From: Marinobacter segnicrescens
Lineage (GTDB): Bacteria > Pseudomonadota > Gammaproteobacteria > Pseudomonadales > Oleiphilaceae
DNA length: 64,000 nt
Assembly (NCBI RefSeq): GCF_900111555.1
Contig: NZ_FOHZ01000006.1
Coordinates: 143,303-207,302 of the forward strand
Direction of reading: 5' to 3'
The notes under the pieces: generated by a model
Seen by the model: the letters and a program-made list of their open reading frames with translations, nothing else
Databases searched by the model: none
What the model was told of the DNA's origin: nothing
Made by a program: the position numbers and the translations under genes
Shown: positions 18,578 to 27,909 of the stretch, one piece after another
Numbering within the stretch: the stretch's first letter is position 1
How the letters are laid out: each line of letters begins with the position of its first letter

Positions 18578-19579
18578 TCAGTGGTAGCCTTCCCCGGCAC
18601 GGACCTTGCCGCGGAATACCCAGTAGGTCCAGGCGGTGTACCCCAGCACGACCGGGATCACGAACAACAGGCCCAGCAGCAGGAACAGCTGCGATCCATA
18701 GGCTGAAGATGCGTCCCACAGGGTGTAGTCCGGCGGCACTACGTAAGGCCATTTGCTGACGATCAGCCCAAGGTAGGTACTGATAAATAATCCCATGGTC
18801 GCAACAAACGGCATGCCGTCCTTGTGCCGGCGAGTGGCCCGGAAGATCTGCCAGGCGCAGAACAGGCCGAAGGCGGGGAACACCCAGATCAGTGTGATGT
18901 GATTAAACCAGCGGTCGCGCACGAACGGATCGACGAACGGTGTCCAGATGCTGATGATCGCAAACACCACCAGCACAGCCACCAGCAGAGGTATAACCAG
19001 TCTGCGCGCCCATTGCTGGAGTTCACCCTCGGTCTTGAGCACCAGCCAGGTGGCCCCCAACAGGCTATAACCGGCCAGCAGGCCAAGTCCGGTCAGCACG
19101 GTAAAGGGTGTCAGCCAGTCCAGCGCACCACCGACGTAGACGCCGTTTGCCGTTTCAAAACCTTCGATATAGGCACCGACCACGACGCCCTGGGCAAAGG
19201 CAGCAACGGTGGAACCACCGGCAAACGCCCAGTTCCAGAGGTAACGGGAGGTATTGGCCTTGAACCGGAATTCAAAGGCCACCCCGCGGAAAATCAGGCC
19301 GGCCAGCATCAGGAACACGCCGATGTACAACGCCGGCAGGAGAATCGAGTACACCATGGGGAAGGCTGCCAATAGCCCGGCACCGCCAAGTACCAGCCAG
19401 GTCTCGTTACCATCCCAGACCGGTGCCACGGAGTTCATCATCACATCACGGGACTCATCATCCGGCGCAAAGGGGAAGAGAATTCCCACGCCCAGATCAA
19501 AGCCATCCATCAATACATACATGATGACGCCAAAGCCGATGATGAATGCCCATATAAGGGCCAGGTCAAAAAGTTCCAT
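18578..19579 (-). CDS. cydB: Cytochrome bd-type quinol oxidase subunit II (CioB/CydB)
   Basis: 333 residues with about eight membrane helices. MELFDLALIWAFIIGFGVIM, YVLMDGFDLGVGILFPF and the GNETWLVLGGAGLLAAFP block are diagnostic. Length matches Pseudomonas CioB (about 335) rather than E. coli CydB (about 379), consistent with the short-loop subunit I next to it. Two bases separate it from cydA; no small cydX-type reading frame is seen between these genes. Confidence 0.93.
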   Translation of the reverse strand: MELFDLALIWAFIIGFGVIMYVLMDGFDLGVGILFPFAPDDESRDVMMNSVAPVWDGNETWLVLGGAGLLAAFPMVYSILLPALYIGVFLMLAGLIFRGVAFEFRFKANTSRYLWNWAFAGGSTVAAFAQGVVVGAYIEGFETANGVYVGGALDWLTPFTVLTGLGLLAGYSLLGATWLVLKTEGELQQWARRLVIPLLVAVLVVFAIISIWTPFVDPFVRDRWFNHITLIWVFPAFGLFCAWQIFRATRRHKDGMPFVATMGLFISTYLGLIVSKWPYVVPPDYTLWDASSAYGSQLFLLLGLLFVIPVVLGYTAWTYWVFRGKVRAGEGYH

Positions 19580-19581
19580 AA

Positions 19582-20994
19582 TCAGTACCCTCCCGGACGC
19601 ACGATGTCTTCGTTGTATTCAAACGGCACATGGGCTGCGGAAAGCGGCCGCTTGGGGTGGTCCGACGAGTATTCCCGGTCCTTTGCCTCAAGTCCGTCGT
19701 GCAGTACTCGCATCAGGTAGTAAACGCCTGCCGAGAACACCAGGGCGTAGACAACGATATAACCGATCAGGGTAAACAGGGCCATGCCGCCAGTGAGGGA
19801 GGGTGTCAGCCCCTCCGCCTGGGTCATCATGCCGTAGACTACCCAGGGCGCGCGGCCAAACTCGGTAACGAACCAACCGGCCAGTACCGCTACAAAGGGC
19901 GTCAACGACATCAGCCGCAGCCCCTGCAGGAACCAGCGGTTCTCGGCGTAACGCCCACCCCGGCGCAATACCAGGCCGGCGATGGCGAAGCCGATCATCA
20001 GGAAGCCAAGCCCCACCATTACCCGGAAGCTCCAGAACACCAGCATTACCGGGGGCTGCTCCTCTTGCGGTACCAGGTCCAGCCCGGGCACTTCACCGTC
20101 GATATCATGGGCCAGGATCAGGCTGGCCATCCCCGGAATCCCGATTTCGAAGTGATTGGTCTGGTTTTCCTGGTCGGGCAGGGCAAACAGCAGCAGGGGC
20201 ACACGGGTATCGGTTTCCCAGTTACCTTCCATCGCGGCAACCTTGACTGGCTGGTGTTCCTGGGTATTCAGACCATGGAAGTCGCCAATCACTGCCTGGG
20301 ACGGGGCCATGACCAGGAGCATCCACAGGCACATGGACAGGGCCTTGCGGTTGGCCTCAACCTCGCGTCCGCGCAGAAGGTACCAGGCGCTCACACCTGC
20401 AACCACAAAGCCACCGGTGAGGAATGAGGCCATCACCATGTGAACAAAGCGCCACGTGAATGAGGGATTGAAGATGGCTTCGGACCAGGACGTGACATGG
20501 AAAATCCCTTCCCGAAACTCAACGCCGGCCGGGGTCTGCATCCAACTATTGGCGGAGAGTATCCAGAAGGATGAGATAAACGTGCCGAAAGCCACCATGA
20601 TTGCCGCGAAGAGATGGACCCCTGCCGGCACCTTGTCACGGCCGAACAGCAATACGCCCAGGAATGCGGCTTCCAGGAAGAACGCCGTCACCACCTCATA
20701 GCTGAGCATGGGCCCGAGGAAGTTGGCCGTCGCCTGGGCAAAGTTTGACCAGTTGGTTCCGAACTGGAACGACATGACAATCCCGGACACCACGCCCATG
20801 CCGAAAACCACCGCAAACACCTTTATCCAGAAAGTGGACAGTCGGGTCCAGACCGGGTTTTCAGTCTTGAAGGCTAGCCCTTCCAGCACCGCGATGTAGG
20901 AGGCCAGGCCAATGGTAAAGACGGGGAAAATAGCGTGGAAGGAAACCACGAACGCGAACTGGATTCGCGATAGCAACAGGGGATCTAGCTCCAT
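19582..20994 (-). CDS. cydA: Cytochrome bd-type quinol oxidase subunit I, short Q-loop (CioA-like)
   Basis: 470 residues. Haem-binding H19 (VVSFHAIFP), the GRAGRDP-free Q-loop region around KVAAMEGNWETDTRVPLLLF, and FISSFWILSANSWMQTP identify subunit I. E. coli CydA is about 520 residues with a long quinol loop; here the loop is short, so this is the CioA (cyanide-insensitive) subtype. The enzyme oxidises ubiquinol and reduces oxygen without pumping protons. It heads the cydA-cydB-cydD-cydC operon. Confidence 0.93.
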   Translation of the reverse strand: MELDPLLLSRIQFAFVVSFHAIFPVFTIGLASYIAVLEGLAFKTENPVWTRLSTFWIKVFAVVFGMGVVSGIVMSFQFGTNWSNFAQATANFLGPMLSYEVVTAFFLEAAFLGVLLFGRDKVPAGVHLFAAIMVAFGTFISSFWILSANSWMQTPAGVEFREGIFHVTSWSEAIFNPSFTWRFVHMVMASFLTGGFVVAGVSAWYLLRGREVEANRKALSMCLWMLLVMAPSQAVIGDFHGLNTQEHQPVKVAAMEGNWETDTRVPLLLFALPDQENQTNHFEIGIPGMASLILAHDIDGEVPGLDLVPQEEQPPVMLVFWSFRVMVGLGFLMIGFAIAGLVLRRGGRYAENRWFLQGLRLMSLTPFVAVLAGWFVTEFGRAPWVVYGMMTQAEGLTPSLTGGMALFTLIGYIVVYALVFSAGVYYLMRVLHDGLEAKDREYSSDHPKRPLSAAHVPFEYNEDIVRPGGY

Positions 20995-21166
20995 CGTAAA
21001 CCTCCGGTACCTACAGTTCTTATGGAGAGTGAGGCCACTCCCACCTTGGTATACTGCCTTCCGTTTGTGCAGTTTTTGTTAGTACCGGCAGCTAACTTAT
21101 ATTCTGGAACACTAGCATGCTACTCTGAAGCCGCTGTTCTCCATAGGGGCAGAATGTCGCACGCAC

Positions 21167-21180
21167 TTGCGTTAAATCAA
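21167..21180. promoter_or_regulatory. Imperfect FNR/Anr-like box
   Basis: TTGCG-TTAA-ATCAA matches TTGAT-N4-ATCAA at 8 of 10 positions. It lies between cydA and the divergent methyltransferase, 173 bases before the cydA start, and almost touches the methyltransferase ribosome site. Oxygen control of a bd oxidase would be expected, but the match is partial. Confidence 0.3.
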
Positions 21181-21194
21181 TTGTGGAGAAAACC

Positions 21195-21836
21195 TTGGGC
21201 TTTTACGAGGAACGCATACTTCCCCATATCATCGACAAGGCGTGTTCAGTGGGCCAGGTCATGAAGCTGCGCAGCCAGTTAGTCCCGCGGGCCACCGGTA
21301 TCGTACTGGAAGTGGGCATGGGGTCGGCCATTAACCTTGAGTTCTACAACCCGGATACTGTCCAGTTGGTGTATGGTTTGGAGCCTTCACCGGGTATGCG
21401 ACTGAAAGCCGCCGATAACATGGCCAAATCCCGGGTACCCGTCCAGTGGCTGGACCTTCCAGGAGAGGAAATTCCACTTCCGAATAACAGTGTAGATACG
21501 GTTCTGCTGACTTTCACACTTTGCACTATTCCGGGTCACCAGCGCGCCCTGGAGCAGATGATGCGGGTCCTCAGGCCTGGTGGGGAGTTGTTGTTCCTGG
21601 AGCACGGTGAAGCCCCCGAGAACCCTACGCGGAAGTGGCAGCACAGAATCACCCCGGTCTGGAAGAAATTCGCCGGCGGTTGCCACCTGAATCGCCCGAT
21701 CGCTCGGCTGATCGAACAGGCGGGGTTCTCCATTAAGGAGTTGGAAAACTTTTACATGCCCGGAGCCCCACAGATCGCCGGCTACCTCTATCATGGTACG
21801 GCGGTCAAAATTGCCGCAACCCCAGACAGCGGTTAG
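21195..21836 (+). CDS. Class I SAM-dependent methyltransferase
   Basis: 213 residues from the TTG at 21195 (LGFYEERILPH), which has GGAG 6 bases upstream; the GTG at 21183 is also in frame but has no ribosome site. The SAM motif I is GIVLEVGMGSAINLEFYN, motif II is VDTVLLTFTLCTIPG and motif III VLRPGGELLFLEHGE, as in UbiE/phosphatidylethanolamine-methyltransferase-like small-molecule enzymes. Substrate not known. Divergent from the bd oxidase operon and followed by tRNA-Leu. Confidence 0.8.
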   Translation: MGFYEERILPHIIDKACSVGQVMKLRSQLVPRATGIVLEVGMGSAINLEFYNPDTVQLVYGLEPSPGMRLKAADNMAKSRVPVQWLDLPGEEIPLPNNSVDTVLLTFTLCTIPGHQRALEQMMRVLRPGGELLFLEHGEAPENPTRKWQHRITPVWKKFAGGCHLNRPIARLIEQAGFSIKELENFYMPGAPQIAGYLYHGTAVKIAATPDSG

Positions 21837-21899
21837 CCTGCCAATTGCTTTGCGCGCCATGGCCTTATACAATTCGGCGCGTCTTTACCCTTCCGAAAT

Positions 21900-21986
21900 G
21901 CCCGGGTGGTGAAATTGGTAGACACTGGGGACTTAAAATCCCCTGACCGTTAGGTCGTGCCGGTTCGAGTCCGGCCCCGGGCACCA
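21900..21986 (+). tRNA. tRNA-Leu (UAA anticodon), CCA encoded
   Basis: 87 bases. The 7-bp acceptor stem GCCCGGG pairs with CCCGGGC, followed by A and encoded CCA. Anticodon arm GGGGA-CTTAAAA-TCCCC gives anticodon TAA. The long variable arm (class II tRNA) and the GGTTCGAGTCC T-arm are present. No integrase or duplicated 3' end is attached to it here. Confidence 0.95.
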
Positions 21987-22057
21987 CTTGCTATAGAAAC
22001 ATTCCCCGCTTTCGACTCAGGTTGATCCGCTTCCCCTCGTCCATTCCGACGATTTTT

Positions 22058-22079
22058 TAACCAATCGGTTGATTGGTTA
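22058..22079. promoter_or_regulatory. Perfect inverted repeat upstream of the TRAP binding protein
   Basis: TAACCAATC-GGTT-GATTGGTTA, perfect 9-bp arms with a 4-base spacer, about 97 bases before the DctP start. The size and symmetry fit a TetR-family operator. No regulator gene is adjacent. Confidence 0.55.
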
Positions 22080-22175
22080 GGCATTGCACGACTATCGTGA
22101 TATTTCAGGATGTGAACCATTTTGGGGAGGGAGCCCAAAACCCGTATTACAACAACAAATATCCGGAGTACTAGC

Positions 22176-23336
22176 ATGCCTGTAACATCCCTGGTTCGTG
22201 TTTTATCAACGTCGCTGGTCGTCGGCGGTATGGCCCTTTCCTCCGTTGCGGACGCCAGAACCCTCTCCTATGCGATCGGTTACCCGCCCGGAAGTGATTC
22301 TGCCAAGGCCGCGCAAAACTACGCGGACCGTGTAGAAAAGTTCTCCGATGGGGAGCTCTCTGTGAAAGTGTACCCACTGTCGCTGCTTAATTTTGCGGAA
22401 ACTTCAGCGGGAATTAGGGACGGGATGGCCGACATTGGCTATCTGCTTAGTGCGTACTTTCCGTCTGAATACGCTCATACCAACCTGCTTGCCGAAGCGG
22501 CTATGCAGCTCCAGTTTTTCGGTGACGAAATACAGGGCAAGGAGGGAACAGCGTACATTGGAGCATTAGCGGAGTATATTTTTTTCCAGTGTGAAGAATG
22601 CCATAGTGAATTTGAGGCTCAGAATCAGGTCTTTACCGGTATCGCGTCCAGTTCCAACTACATGCTGAACTGTAGTGAGCCAGTGACCACAGTGGAAGAG
22701 CTCAAAGGTAAGCGTCTGCGTGCGGCGGGCTCCCAATGGTCGCGGTGGGCACAAACATTTGGAGCTAGTCCGGTTACGCTCTCCGGCAACGAAACCTTTG
22801 AAGCTCTGGAGCAGGGTGTGGTGGACTGTGCAATCATATCCGCACCAGACCTTGAAAACCTCGGGATCATTGAAGCTACTACCGATATTACCATCGATGT
22901 ACCTGGCGGCGTCTTCGCCGGAGCGCCAATTTCCAACACTAACAGGAGCACTTGGCAGAGTCTGACGGATAATCAGCGTACTGCCATGCTGCATGCCGGG
23001 GCCTATATTTCCGCCGAGATTCCCTGGGTATATCACCAGCGTGAAGCTGCCGTGTTGGAGCGTGCCCGCGATGAAATGGGGATTGAGGTTCACACCGCGT
23101 CAAAGGAGCTTCAAGAGGCAACACGTGCGTTTGTTCGTAAGGATATGGAGGTTATCTCCCAGTTCTACGAGGAAACCTATGGCGTGACGAATGGCGCAGA
23201 AATGCTCGAAGAGTTCCGCCCGGTTCTCGAAAAATGGGTCGAACTGGTAAAGGATGTGGACTCTCAGGAAGAGCTGGGCGAGCTTTATTGGAATGAGGTG
23301 TTTTCGAAAGTGGATGCATCTACCCACGGCATGTAG
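22176..23336 (+). CDS. TRAP transporter periplasmic binding protein (DctP family)
   Basis: 386 residues from the ATG at 22176, which has GGAG upstream and is followed by a signal peptide (hydrophobic VLSTSLVVGGMALSSVADA). The mature part shows SYAIGYPPGSDSAKAAQNYA, ELKGKRLRAAGSQWSRWAQ and ALEQGVVDCAII, the DctP ligand-domain pattern. It delivers a small organic acid to DctQM permeases, but neither permease is adjacent. It is followed by a strong terminator, so it is transcribed alone. Ligand unknown; four cysteines in the FFQCEEC and MLNCSEP region are unusual. Confidence 0.8.
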   Translation: MPVTSLVRVLSTSLVVGGMALSSVADARTLSYAIGYPPGSDSAKAAQNYADRVEKFSDGELSVKVYPLSLLNFAETSAGIRDGMADIGYLLSAYFPSEYAHTNLLAEAAMQLQFFGDEIQGKEGTAYIGALAEYIFFQCEECHSEFEAQNQVFTGIASSSNYMLNCSEPVTTVEELKGKRLRAAGSQWSRWAQTFGASPVTLSGNETFEALEQGVVDCAIISAPDLENLGIIEATTDITIDVPGGVFAGAPISNTNRSTWQSLTDNQRTAMLHAGAYISAEIPWVYHQREAAVLERARDEMGIEVHTASKELQEATRAFVRKDMEVISQFYEETYGVTNGAEMLEEFRPVLEKWVELVKDVDSQEELGELYWNEVFSKVDASTHGM

Positions 23337-23355
23337 GAACTGCGTGCAAGCTGAC

Positions 23356-23388
23356 AAAAACGTCCCGGCTGTCGCCGGGACGTTTTTT
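23356..23388 (+). terminator. Strong terminator after the TRAP binding protein
   Basis: AAAAACGTCCCGGC pairs with GCCGGGACGTTTTT across a TGTC tetraloop, 20 bases after the stop, with six T following. The stem is perfect over 14 bp. Confidence 0.9.
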
Positions 23389-23536
23389 ATTTGACCTGGT
23401 GTCCTGTCAACCGATCAGGCCGGGTAAACCTCCGATACCGTGGCCCGCATAGCCGAAGCGGTCTAGAGAAGAGGCAGAACCAGAAACGTGTCAAAAGGCT
23501 GTGAGATCTATCAAGGACTGGTACCGGGCCAATGAT

Positions 23537-24058
23537 TCAATCAGCCATGGAGCAGGGTATATTGTCGTTCAGGTTTGCAACTAACTTGTCGCCAACGTCG
23601 ACATGATGTGTCTCGAAAAAACCGGCGTTCATTTCCAGCACGTTCCGGTGTGGAACCCCGGCAGGCCAGGTGGGGCAGTCGCGGGCCTGGTCGGTTTCGC
23701 ACGGTGTCATGGTGTCCATGGCGAGGATGACACCATTCTCATCCAGCCAGGCGATATCCAGGGGAATTCGGGTTCGGTACATCCAGAAACCCGCAGAGGC
23801 AGGGCGATCAGAATCGTAAAAGAACAACATACCGGCGCGGGCCGGCAGGCTTTGCCGCTCCATCAGGCCCCAGCGCCGCTGTTCGGCTGTCACCGCGTGT
23901 TCGAGGGTTACCGGAATGGCCCTTTCATCGGTGATCAGGCAGGCCTCCCAGGTCTCAAGTTGCTGGGGTGGGGAACTCTGGGCAAAGGCCGCTGCCACGA
24001 CCAGCCAGAAAGCCAGAAACGCCCGGAATAAACCTGCAATCCGGCTACGGGATGTCAT
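23537..24058 (-). CDS. DUF192 family periplasmic protein
   Basis: 173 residues. The start at 24058 overlaps the stop of the upstream ABC-2 permease as ATGA and opens a signal peptide ([19 protein letters not shown]). The DUF192 fold is recognisable by [39 protein letters not shown] and [18 protein letters not shown]. Family function is not known. A longer frame to 24181 runs into the permease gene and is not the start. Two cysteines in CETDQARDC are close together. Confidence 0.8.
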   Translation of the reverse strand: MTSRSRIAGLFRAFLAFWLVVAAAFAQSSPPQQLETWEACLITDERAIPVTLEHAVTAEQRRWGLMERQSLPARAGMLFFYDSDRPASAGFWMYRTRIPLDIAWLDENGVILAMDTMTPCETDQARDCPTWPAGVPHRNVLEMNAGFFETHHVDVGDKLVANLNDNIPCSMAD

Positions 24059-24816
24059 GGCTTGAGCCGGTACCCGGTGCGGAAGATCCATGCGATCAGC
24101 ACCATGCACAAGGTCAGGAACACCATAATCATGCCAACACTGATACCGATGTGAATGTCCGAGACGCCATAGAAAGCCCACCGGAAACCGGAAATCAGGT
24201 ATACCACCGGGTTGAACAGGGTGATGGTCTGCCAGATCTCCGGCAGCATATCGATGGAATAGAAGGTCCCGCCGAGAAACACCAAAGGCGTAACGATCAT
24301 CAGCGGCACGATCTGAAGCTTCTCAAAACCGTCCGCCCACACACCGATAATGAAACCGAACAGGCTGAAGGTCACCGCGGTCAGCACCAGGAACGAGATC
24401 ATCCAGACGGGATGCAAGACGCTGTAATCCACGAACAGCCGTGCGGTGGCAAGGATGATCAGGCCCAGGATGACCGACTTGGTGGCTGCCGCCCCGACAT
24501 AGCCGATGACCACCTCAATGTAGGACACGGGCGCCGACAGTACCTCGTAGATGGTGCCCGAGAACCGTGGCATGTAGATGCCGAAGCTGGCGTTGGAGAT
24601 GCTTTGCATCAGCAGCGTCAGCATGATCAGCCCCGGTATGATGTAGGCGCCATAGCTGATGCCGTCAATATCTCCCATGCGGGATCCAATGGCGGAGCCA
24701 AACACCACGAAATACAGGGATGTAGAGATCACCGGTGAGGCGACACTCTGCATCAGGGTTCGCCACATGCGGGCCATTTCAAACTTGTAGATGGCGAGGA
24801 TGCCATACAGGTTCAT
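24055..24816 (-). CDS. ABC-2 type transporter permease
   Basis: 253 residues with six hydrophobic segments. The ABC-2 membrane domain is recognised by [40 protein letters not shown] and [18 protein letters not shown]. It partners the ATPase gene directly upstream (25 bases) to form an efflux-type ABC exporter. Substrate not visible. The 4-base overlap with the DUF192 gene makes the three genes one operon. Confidence 0.88.
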   Translation of the reverse strand: MNLYGILAIYKFEMARMWRTLMQSVASPVISTSLYFVVFGSAIGSRMGDIDGISYGAYIIPGLIMLTLLMQSISNASFGIYMPRFSGTIYEVLSAPVSYIEVVIGYVGAAATKSVILGLIILATARLFVDYSVLHPVWMISFLVLTAVTFSLFGFIIGVWADGFEKLQIVPLMIVTPLVFLGGTFYSIDMLPEIWQTITLFNPVVYLISGFRWAFYGVSDIHIGISVGMIMVFLTLCMVLIAWIFRTGYRLKP

Positions 24817-24841
24817 AGATTCTCTCCGGTTGTGGGGCGTA

Positions 24842-25813
24842 TCAGTCGTGATGAACCAGCCCTACGAAAATCTCTTCAAGGGAACTCTCACGGGTCTGCA
24901 GGTCCCGGTACTCCACACCCAGCTCTCCCAGTGTGCGCAACAGCAGGGCCACACCGGCCTGCTCCTGCTGGCTGTCGAAGGTGTAGATCAGCTCATAGCC
25001 ATCTTCGGAAAGCTCAATGGGCTGGTCTTTCAGTTCCGGCGGCAATTCTTCCAGCGGGGCTTGCAGGTGCAGGCGCAGTTCCTTTCGGCCCAGCTTCGAC
25101 ATAAGGGTGGCCTTATCCTCCACCAGGATCAGTTCGCCGTTGCGGATCACGCCGATGCGGTCCGCCATTTCCTCGGCTTCCTCGATGTAGTGGGTCGTGA
25201 GAATGATCGTAACGCCACTCTCCCTTAACTTGCGTACCATCTCCCACATATCCCGGCGCAGTTCCACATCAACACCGGCGGTGGGCTCGTCAAGGAACAG
25301 GATATCCGGCTCGTGGGAAAGGGCCTTGGCGATCATGACGCGGCGCTTCATGCCACCGGAAAGGGACATGACCCGGTTGTTGCGCTTGTCCCACAGCGAC
25401 AGGTCTCGCAAGACTTTCTCGATATGGGCCGGATTGGGTGGCTTGCCGAAAAGCCCGCGGCTGAAGCTGACGGTGTTCCAGACTTTTTCGAAGGAGTCGG
25501 TATTCAGTTCCTGGGGTACCAGGCCGATCGCCTGCCGCGCAGCCCGGAACTCACGGACGATATCGTGCCCGGCGGCGGTCACCGTGCCGCTGGAGGGGTT
25601 CACGAGACCACAGATGATACTGATCAGGGTGGTCTTGCCGGCGCCATTGGGGCCGAGCAGGGCGAAGATCTCCCCCTTCTGTATGTCCAGGCTGACATTC
25701 TTGAGGGCCTGGAAGCCATCGCCGTAGGTCTTGCTGAGGTTCTGGACCGATATATCCGGTTGCACAGCGGGTTCTCCGTCAGCAGGTTTTGGAAAAGTCC
25801 GGCATTTTCGCAT
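24842..25813 (-). CDS. ABC transporter ATP-binding protein (exporter type)
   Basis: 323 residues from the ATG at 25813 ([13 protein letters not shown]); the frame stays open to 26044 but that part overlaps the divergent gene and looks non-coding. Walker [20 protein letters not shown], signature [20 protein letters not shown] and Walker [19 protein letters not shown]. The type is the ABC-2 exporter class (drug, lipid or polysaccharide export), and the neighbouring permease confirms it. Confidence 0.88.
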   Translation of the reverse strand: MRKCRTFPKPADGEPAVQPDISVQNLSKTYGDGFQALKNVSLDIQKGEIFALLGPNGAGKTTLISIICGLVNPSSGTVTAAGHDIVREFRAARQAIGLVPQELNTDSFEKVWNTVSFSRGLFGKPPNPAHIEKVLRDLSLWDKRNNRVMSLSGGMKRRVMIAKALSHEPDILFLDEPTAGVDVELRRDMWEMVRKLRESGVTIILTTHYIEEAEEMADRIGVIRNGELILVEDKATLMSKLGRKELRLHLQAPLEELPPELKDQPIELSEDGYELIYTFDSQQEQAGVALLLRTLGELGVEYRDLQTRESSLEEIFVGLVHHD

Positions 25814-25943
25814 GTTATGGGTGAACAGGGCACCCCGTTCCGGTGCGTATACGGACAAATCCTGTGCCGGACCAGTGGAGAAGGTCATTGGCCACAGGCA
25901 TAATGCCACCGGATCGGTGTCCCGCCTGGTTGTTGGAGTACCC

Positions 25944-26396
25944 ATGATTCGCACTGCGTTAGCCGTATTATTTGTTGTTGCCCTGGCGGCTTTTGCCTGG
26001 TGGTTGCCGCAATGGCTGGGTGCGCCTGAATCGGCCACGGACAACGCCAGTCAAGCCACTTGCCATCCACTGGTCGAAACCTGCCAGTGGCAAACGCCAG
26101 GTGGCGCCGCAAAACTGACGCTGATCCCGCTTTCAGGGGATGAGCTGCAACTGGACGTGACCATACCCGGCGTGGCTGCCAAACCCCTGATCGTACTCAC
26201 CGGTGAGAGTATGTACATGGGGGAGTATCCCATGGCACTGAGCGCGACAGGCCTGCCCGGGGAATACCGGGTGCGCTTCGTACCACCGTTCTGCACCACC
26301 GGTGACGAGATGGTTTGGCGGATTAACGTGCAGGTTGCCGGCGAGCCGTTCGAACTGCCTTTCCGGGCCCTGTTCAGTCCTTCCGAAGCTTCCTGA
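25944..26396 (+). CDS. Membrane-anchored hypothetical protein
   Basis: 150 residues. An N-terminal hydrophobic helix ([19 protein letters not shown]) anchors a small periplasmic domain with cysteines in [12 protein letters not shown] and PFCTTGDE that could form disulfides. I do not recognise a family. The ATG at 25944 has GGAG upstream (TTGGAGTACCC). Divergent from the ABC ATPase and converging on the permease at 26409. The role is unknown; the position suggests a cell-envelope protein. Confidence 0.65.
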   Translation: MIRTALAVLFVVALAAFAWWLPQWLGAPESATDNASQATCHPLVETCQWQTPGGAAKLTLIPLSGDELQLDVTIPGVAAKPLIVLTGESMYMGEYPMALSATGLPGEYRVRFVPPFCTTGDEMVWRINVQVAGEPFELPFRALFSPSEAS

Positions 26397-26408
26397 GCAT
26401 CAGCAATG

Positions 26409-27899
26409 TCAGCAGGTTGGCATGGTCTGCAAGGCCAGGCACCGGCGAATACGGCGGGATAGCCCGTCGATCCCGATATTCAGTAACGCCGTGACCAGAA
26501 TCAGGATCATGGCCTTGTCGAACTGGATATTCTGGATGGCGCTGTCGACATAGAAGCCCAATGTATAAATGCCCAGAATCCCCAGGATGGCGGTTTCCCG
26601 CATGATGATCTCCCATCGATAGAACAGGAATGCCAGGAACGACGGGTACACCCGGGGTACCAGCTCATAGCCGTAGCGCATCAGCCCCCTGGGTGCGTCA
26701 GGGCGCAGCCCAATGGTGCTGGACTGACGGCCAATCAGATGGCCGATAATACCGCCGTTGTGCAGGGCCAGGGCCACCACTGCCGGTAGCATGGACGGCC
26801 CCCACAGCTGCAGCAGGATATAGGCCAGGATGTATTCAGGGGTGGATCTGGCAATCACCAGCAGCACGTGGCCCCCGGTGCGGGAGAGCCGGTTTCCGAA
26901 GTGGCGCGAAATCAGCGGGAAGGCCAGCAACGCTATAACACCGGTCGCCACCAGGGCCATCTGTGTCAGCAACAACGTGTTCCAGATGCCAGGGAGGGCC
27001 TGGTTCACCACCAGGTCACTCAACCAGGGCCAGAAGGCTTCGGAAGATGTCTCACGCAGGGGCGCCGGCACGATGTCTTCGGTAAAGAATCGGCGGACAT
27101 TCCCCCACATAATGGGCATTCCGTCACCCAGGAAGAAGGGCGCCGCCACAATATAGAATGGCAGCATACGTGGCCGCACCCATAACGGGATAGTAGCAAT
27201 CAGTACATAGAACAGAATCAGCACCGCCCCGGCTTCGGAGTAATGTCCCTGGGAGAACGCCGATTCCAGGTAGAAGCCAAGGGTAGGCAGGCCGACAAAC
27301 CCCAGGATGGCGCTGGACCGAAAGCCGCACTCCAGGCGGTAGGAGGTATAGGTGCGCAGCTGTTCCCAACAATCCGGGATGCGGGTATAGACGAAGGCCG
27401 AAAGCGCTCCGACGCCAGAAGGAAGCAGGTTACGGGGCTCCTGGTCCGCCTCGTCCAGTATTTCCGAATACACCTTGGCAAATATTCCGGCGTAGGGAAT
27501 GGCAATGGCGAGGACCCCGGTGAGGGGATGGAAGCCGAAGAACTGAAGGAAGATCAGCGCCCAGAATAGCTCGTGAATGGCGCGGATGAACGCGCAAAAG
27601 GTACGAACCATTCGGAAGCGGTACACCAGCGCCAACAGAAAGCCGGCGCCAGCTCCAAGGGTCACCCCCACAAAGGCGAAGGCCAGGGTGCGGAGCAGGG
27701 CGGTAGCGAGTCCCGCGCTGGAGAAGAAGTCCGGGGTCATCACACCCCAGAAGAAACGCATCAGGTCCTGCCAGGGGTTCGCCGTGGTAATGGCAATATC
27801 CGCCATGGCCAGGCACACCAGGGCCAGCGCCACGAAGAACAGGCTGGTTCTGGCCGTTCTGGAGCGACTTATGGGTATATTGGCCCAACCCTGCATCAT
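26409..27899 (-). CDS. Double permease of a PhnE-like ABC importer (probably selenate/oxyanion)
   Basis: 496 residues, about twice a normal PhnE: two permease domains joined in one chain. Each has an EAA-type loop: GVGALSAFVYTRIPDCWEQL in the first half and RYGYELVPRVYPSFLAFLFY in the second. Phosphonate and oxyanion importers of the PhnCDE type use such subunits. The gene follows the ATPase gene (10 bases) and precedes no other transport gene. Given the SelD and SenB genes beside it, selenate or selenite is a more likely cargo than phosphonate; this is inference from context. Confidence 0.75.
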   Translation of the reverse strand: MMQGWANIPISRSRTARTSLFFVALALVCLAMADIAITTANPWQDLMRFFWGVMTPDFFSSAGLATALLRTLAFAFVGVTLGAGAGFLLALVYRFRMVRTFCAFIRAIHELFWALIFLQFFGFHPLTGVLAIAIPYAGIFAKVYSEILDEADQEPRNLLPSGVGALSAFVYTRIPDCWEQLRTYTSYRLECGFRSSAILGFVGLPTLGFYLESAFSQGHYSEAGAVLILFYVLIATIPLWVRPRMLPFYIVAAPFFLGDGMPIMWGNVRRFFTEDIVPAPLRETSSEAFWPWLSDLVVNQALPGIWNTLLLTQMALVATGVIALLAFPLISRHFGNRLSRTGGHVLLVIARSTPEYILAYILLQLWGPSMLPAVVALALHNGGIIGHLIGRQSSTIGLRPDAPRGLMRYGYELVPRVYPSFLAFLFYRWEIIMRETAILGILGIYTLGFYVDSAIQNIQFDKAMILILVTALLNIGIDGLSRRIRRCLALQTMPTC

Positions 27900-27909
27900 G
27901 GTGTGGCCT

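Noticed and set aside
21900..21986. tRNA-Leu as an island attachment site
   Set aside because: The accessory region starts 24 kb away and no duplicate of the tRNA 3' end was seen near it.
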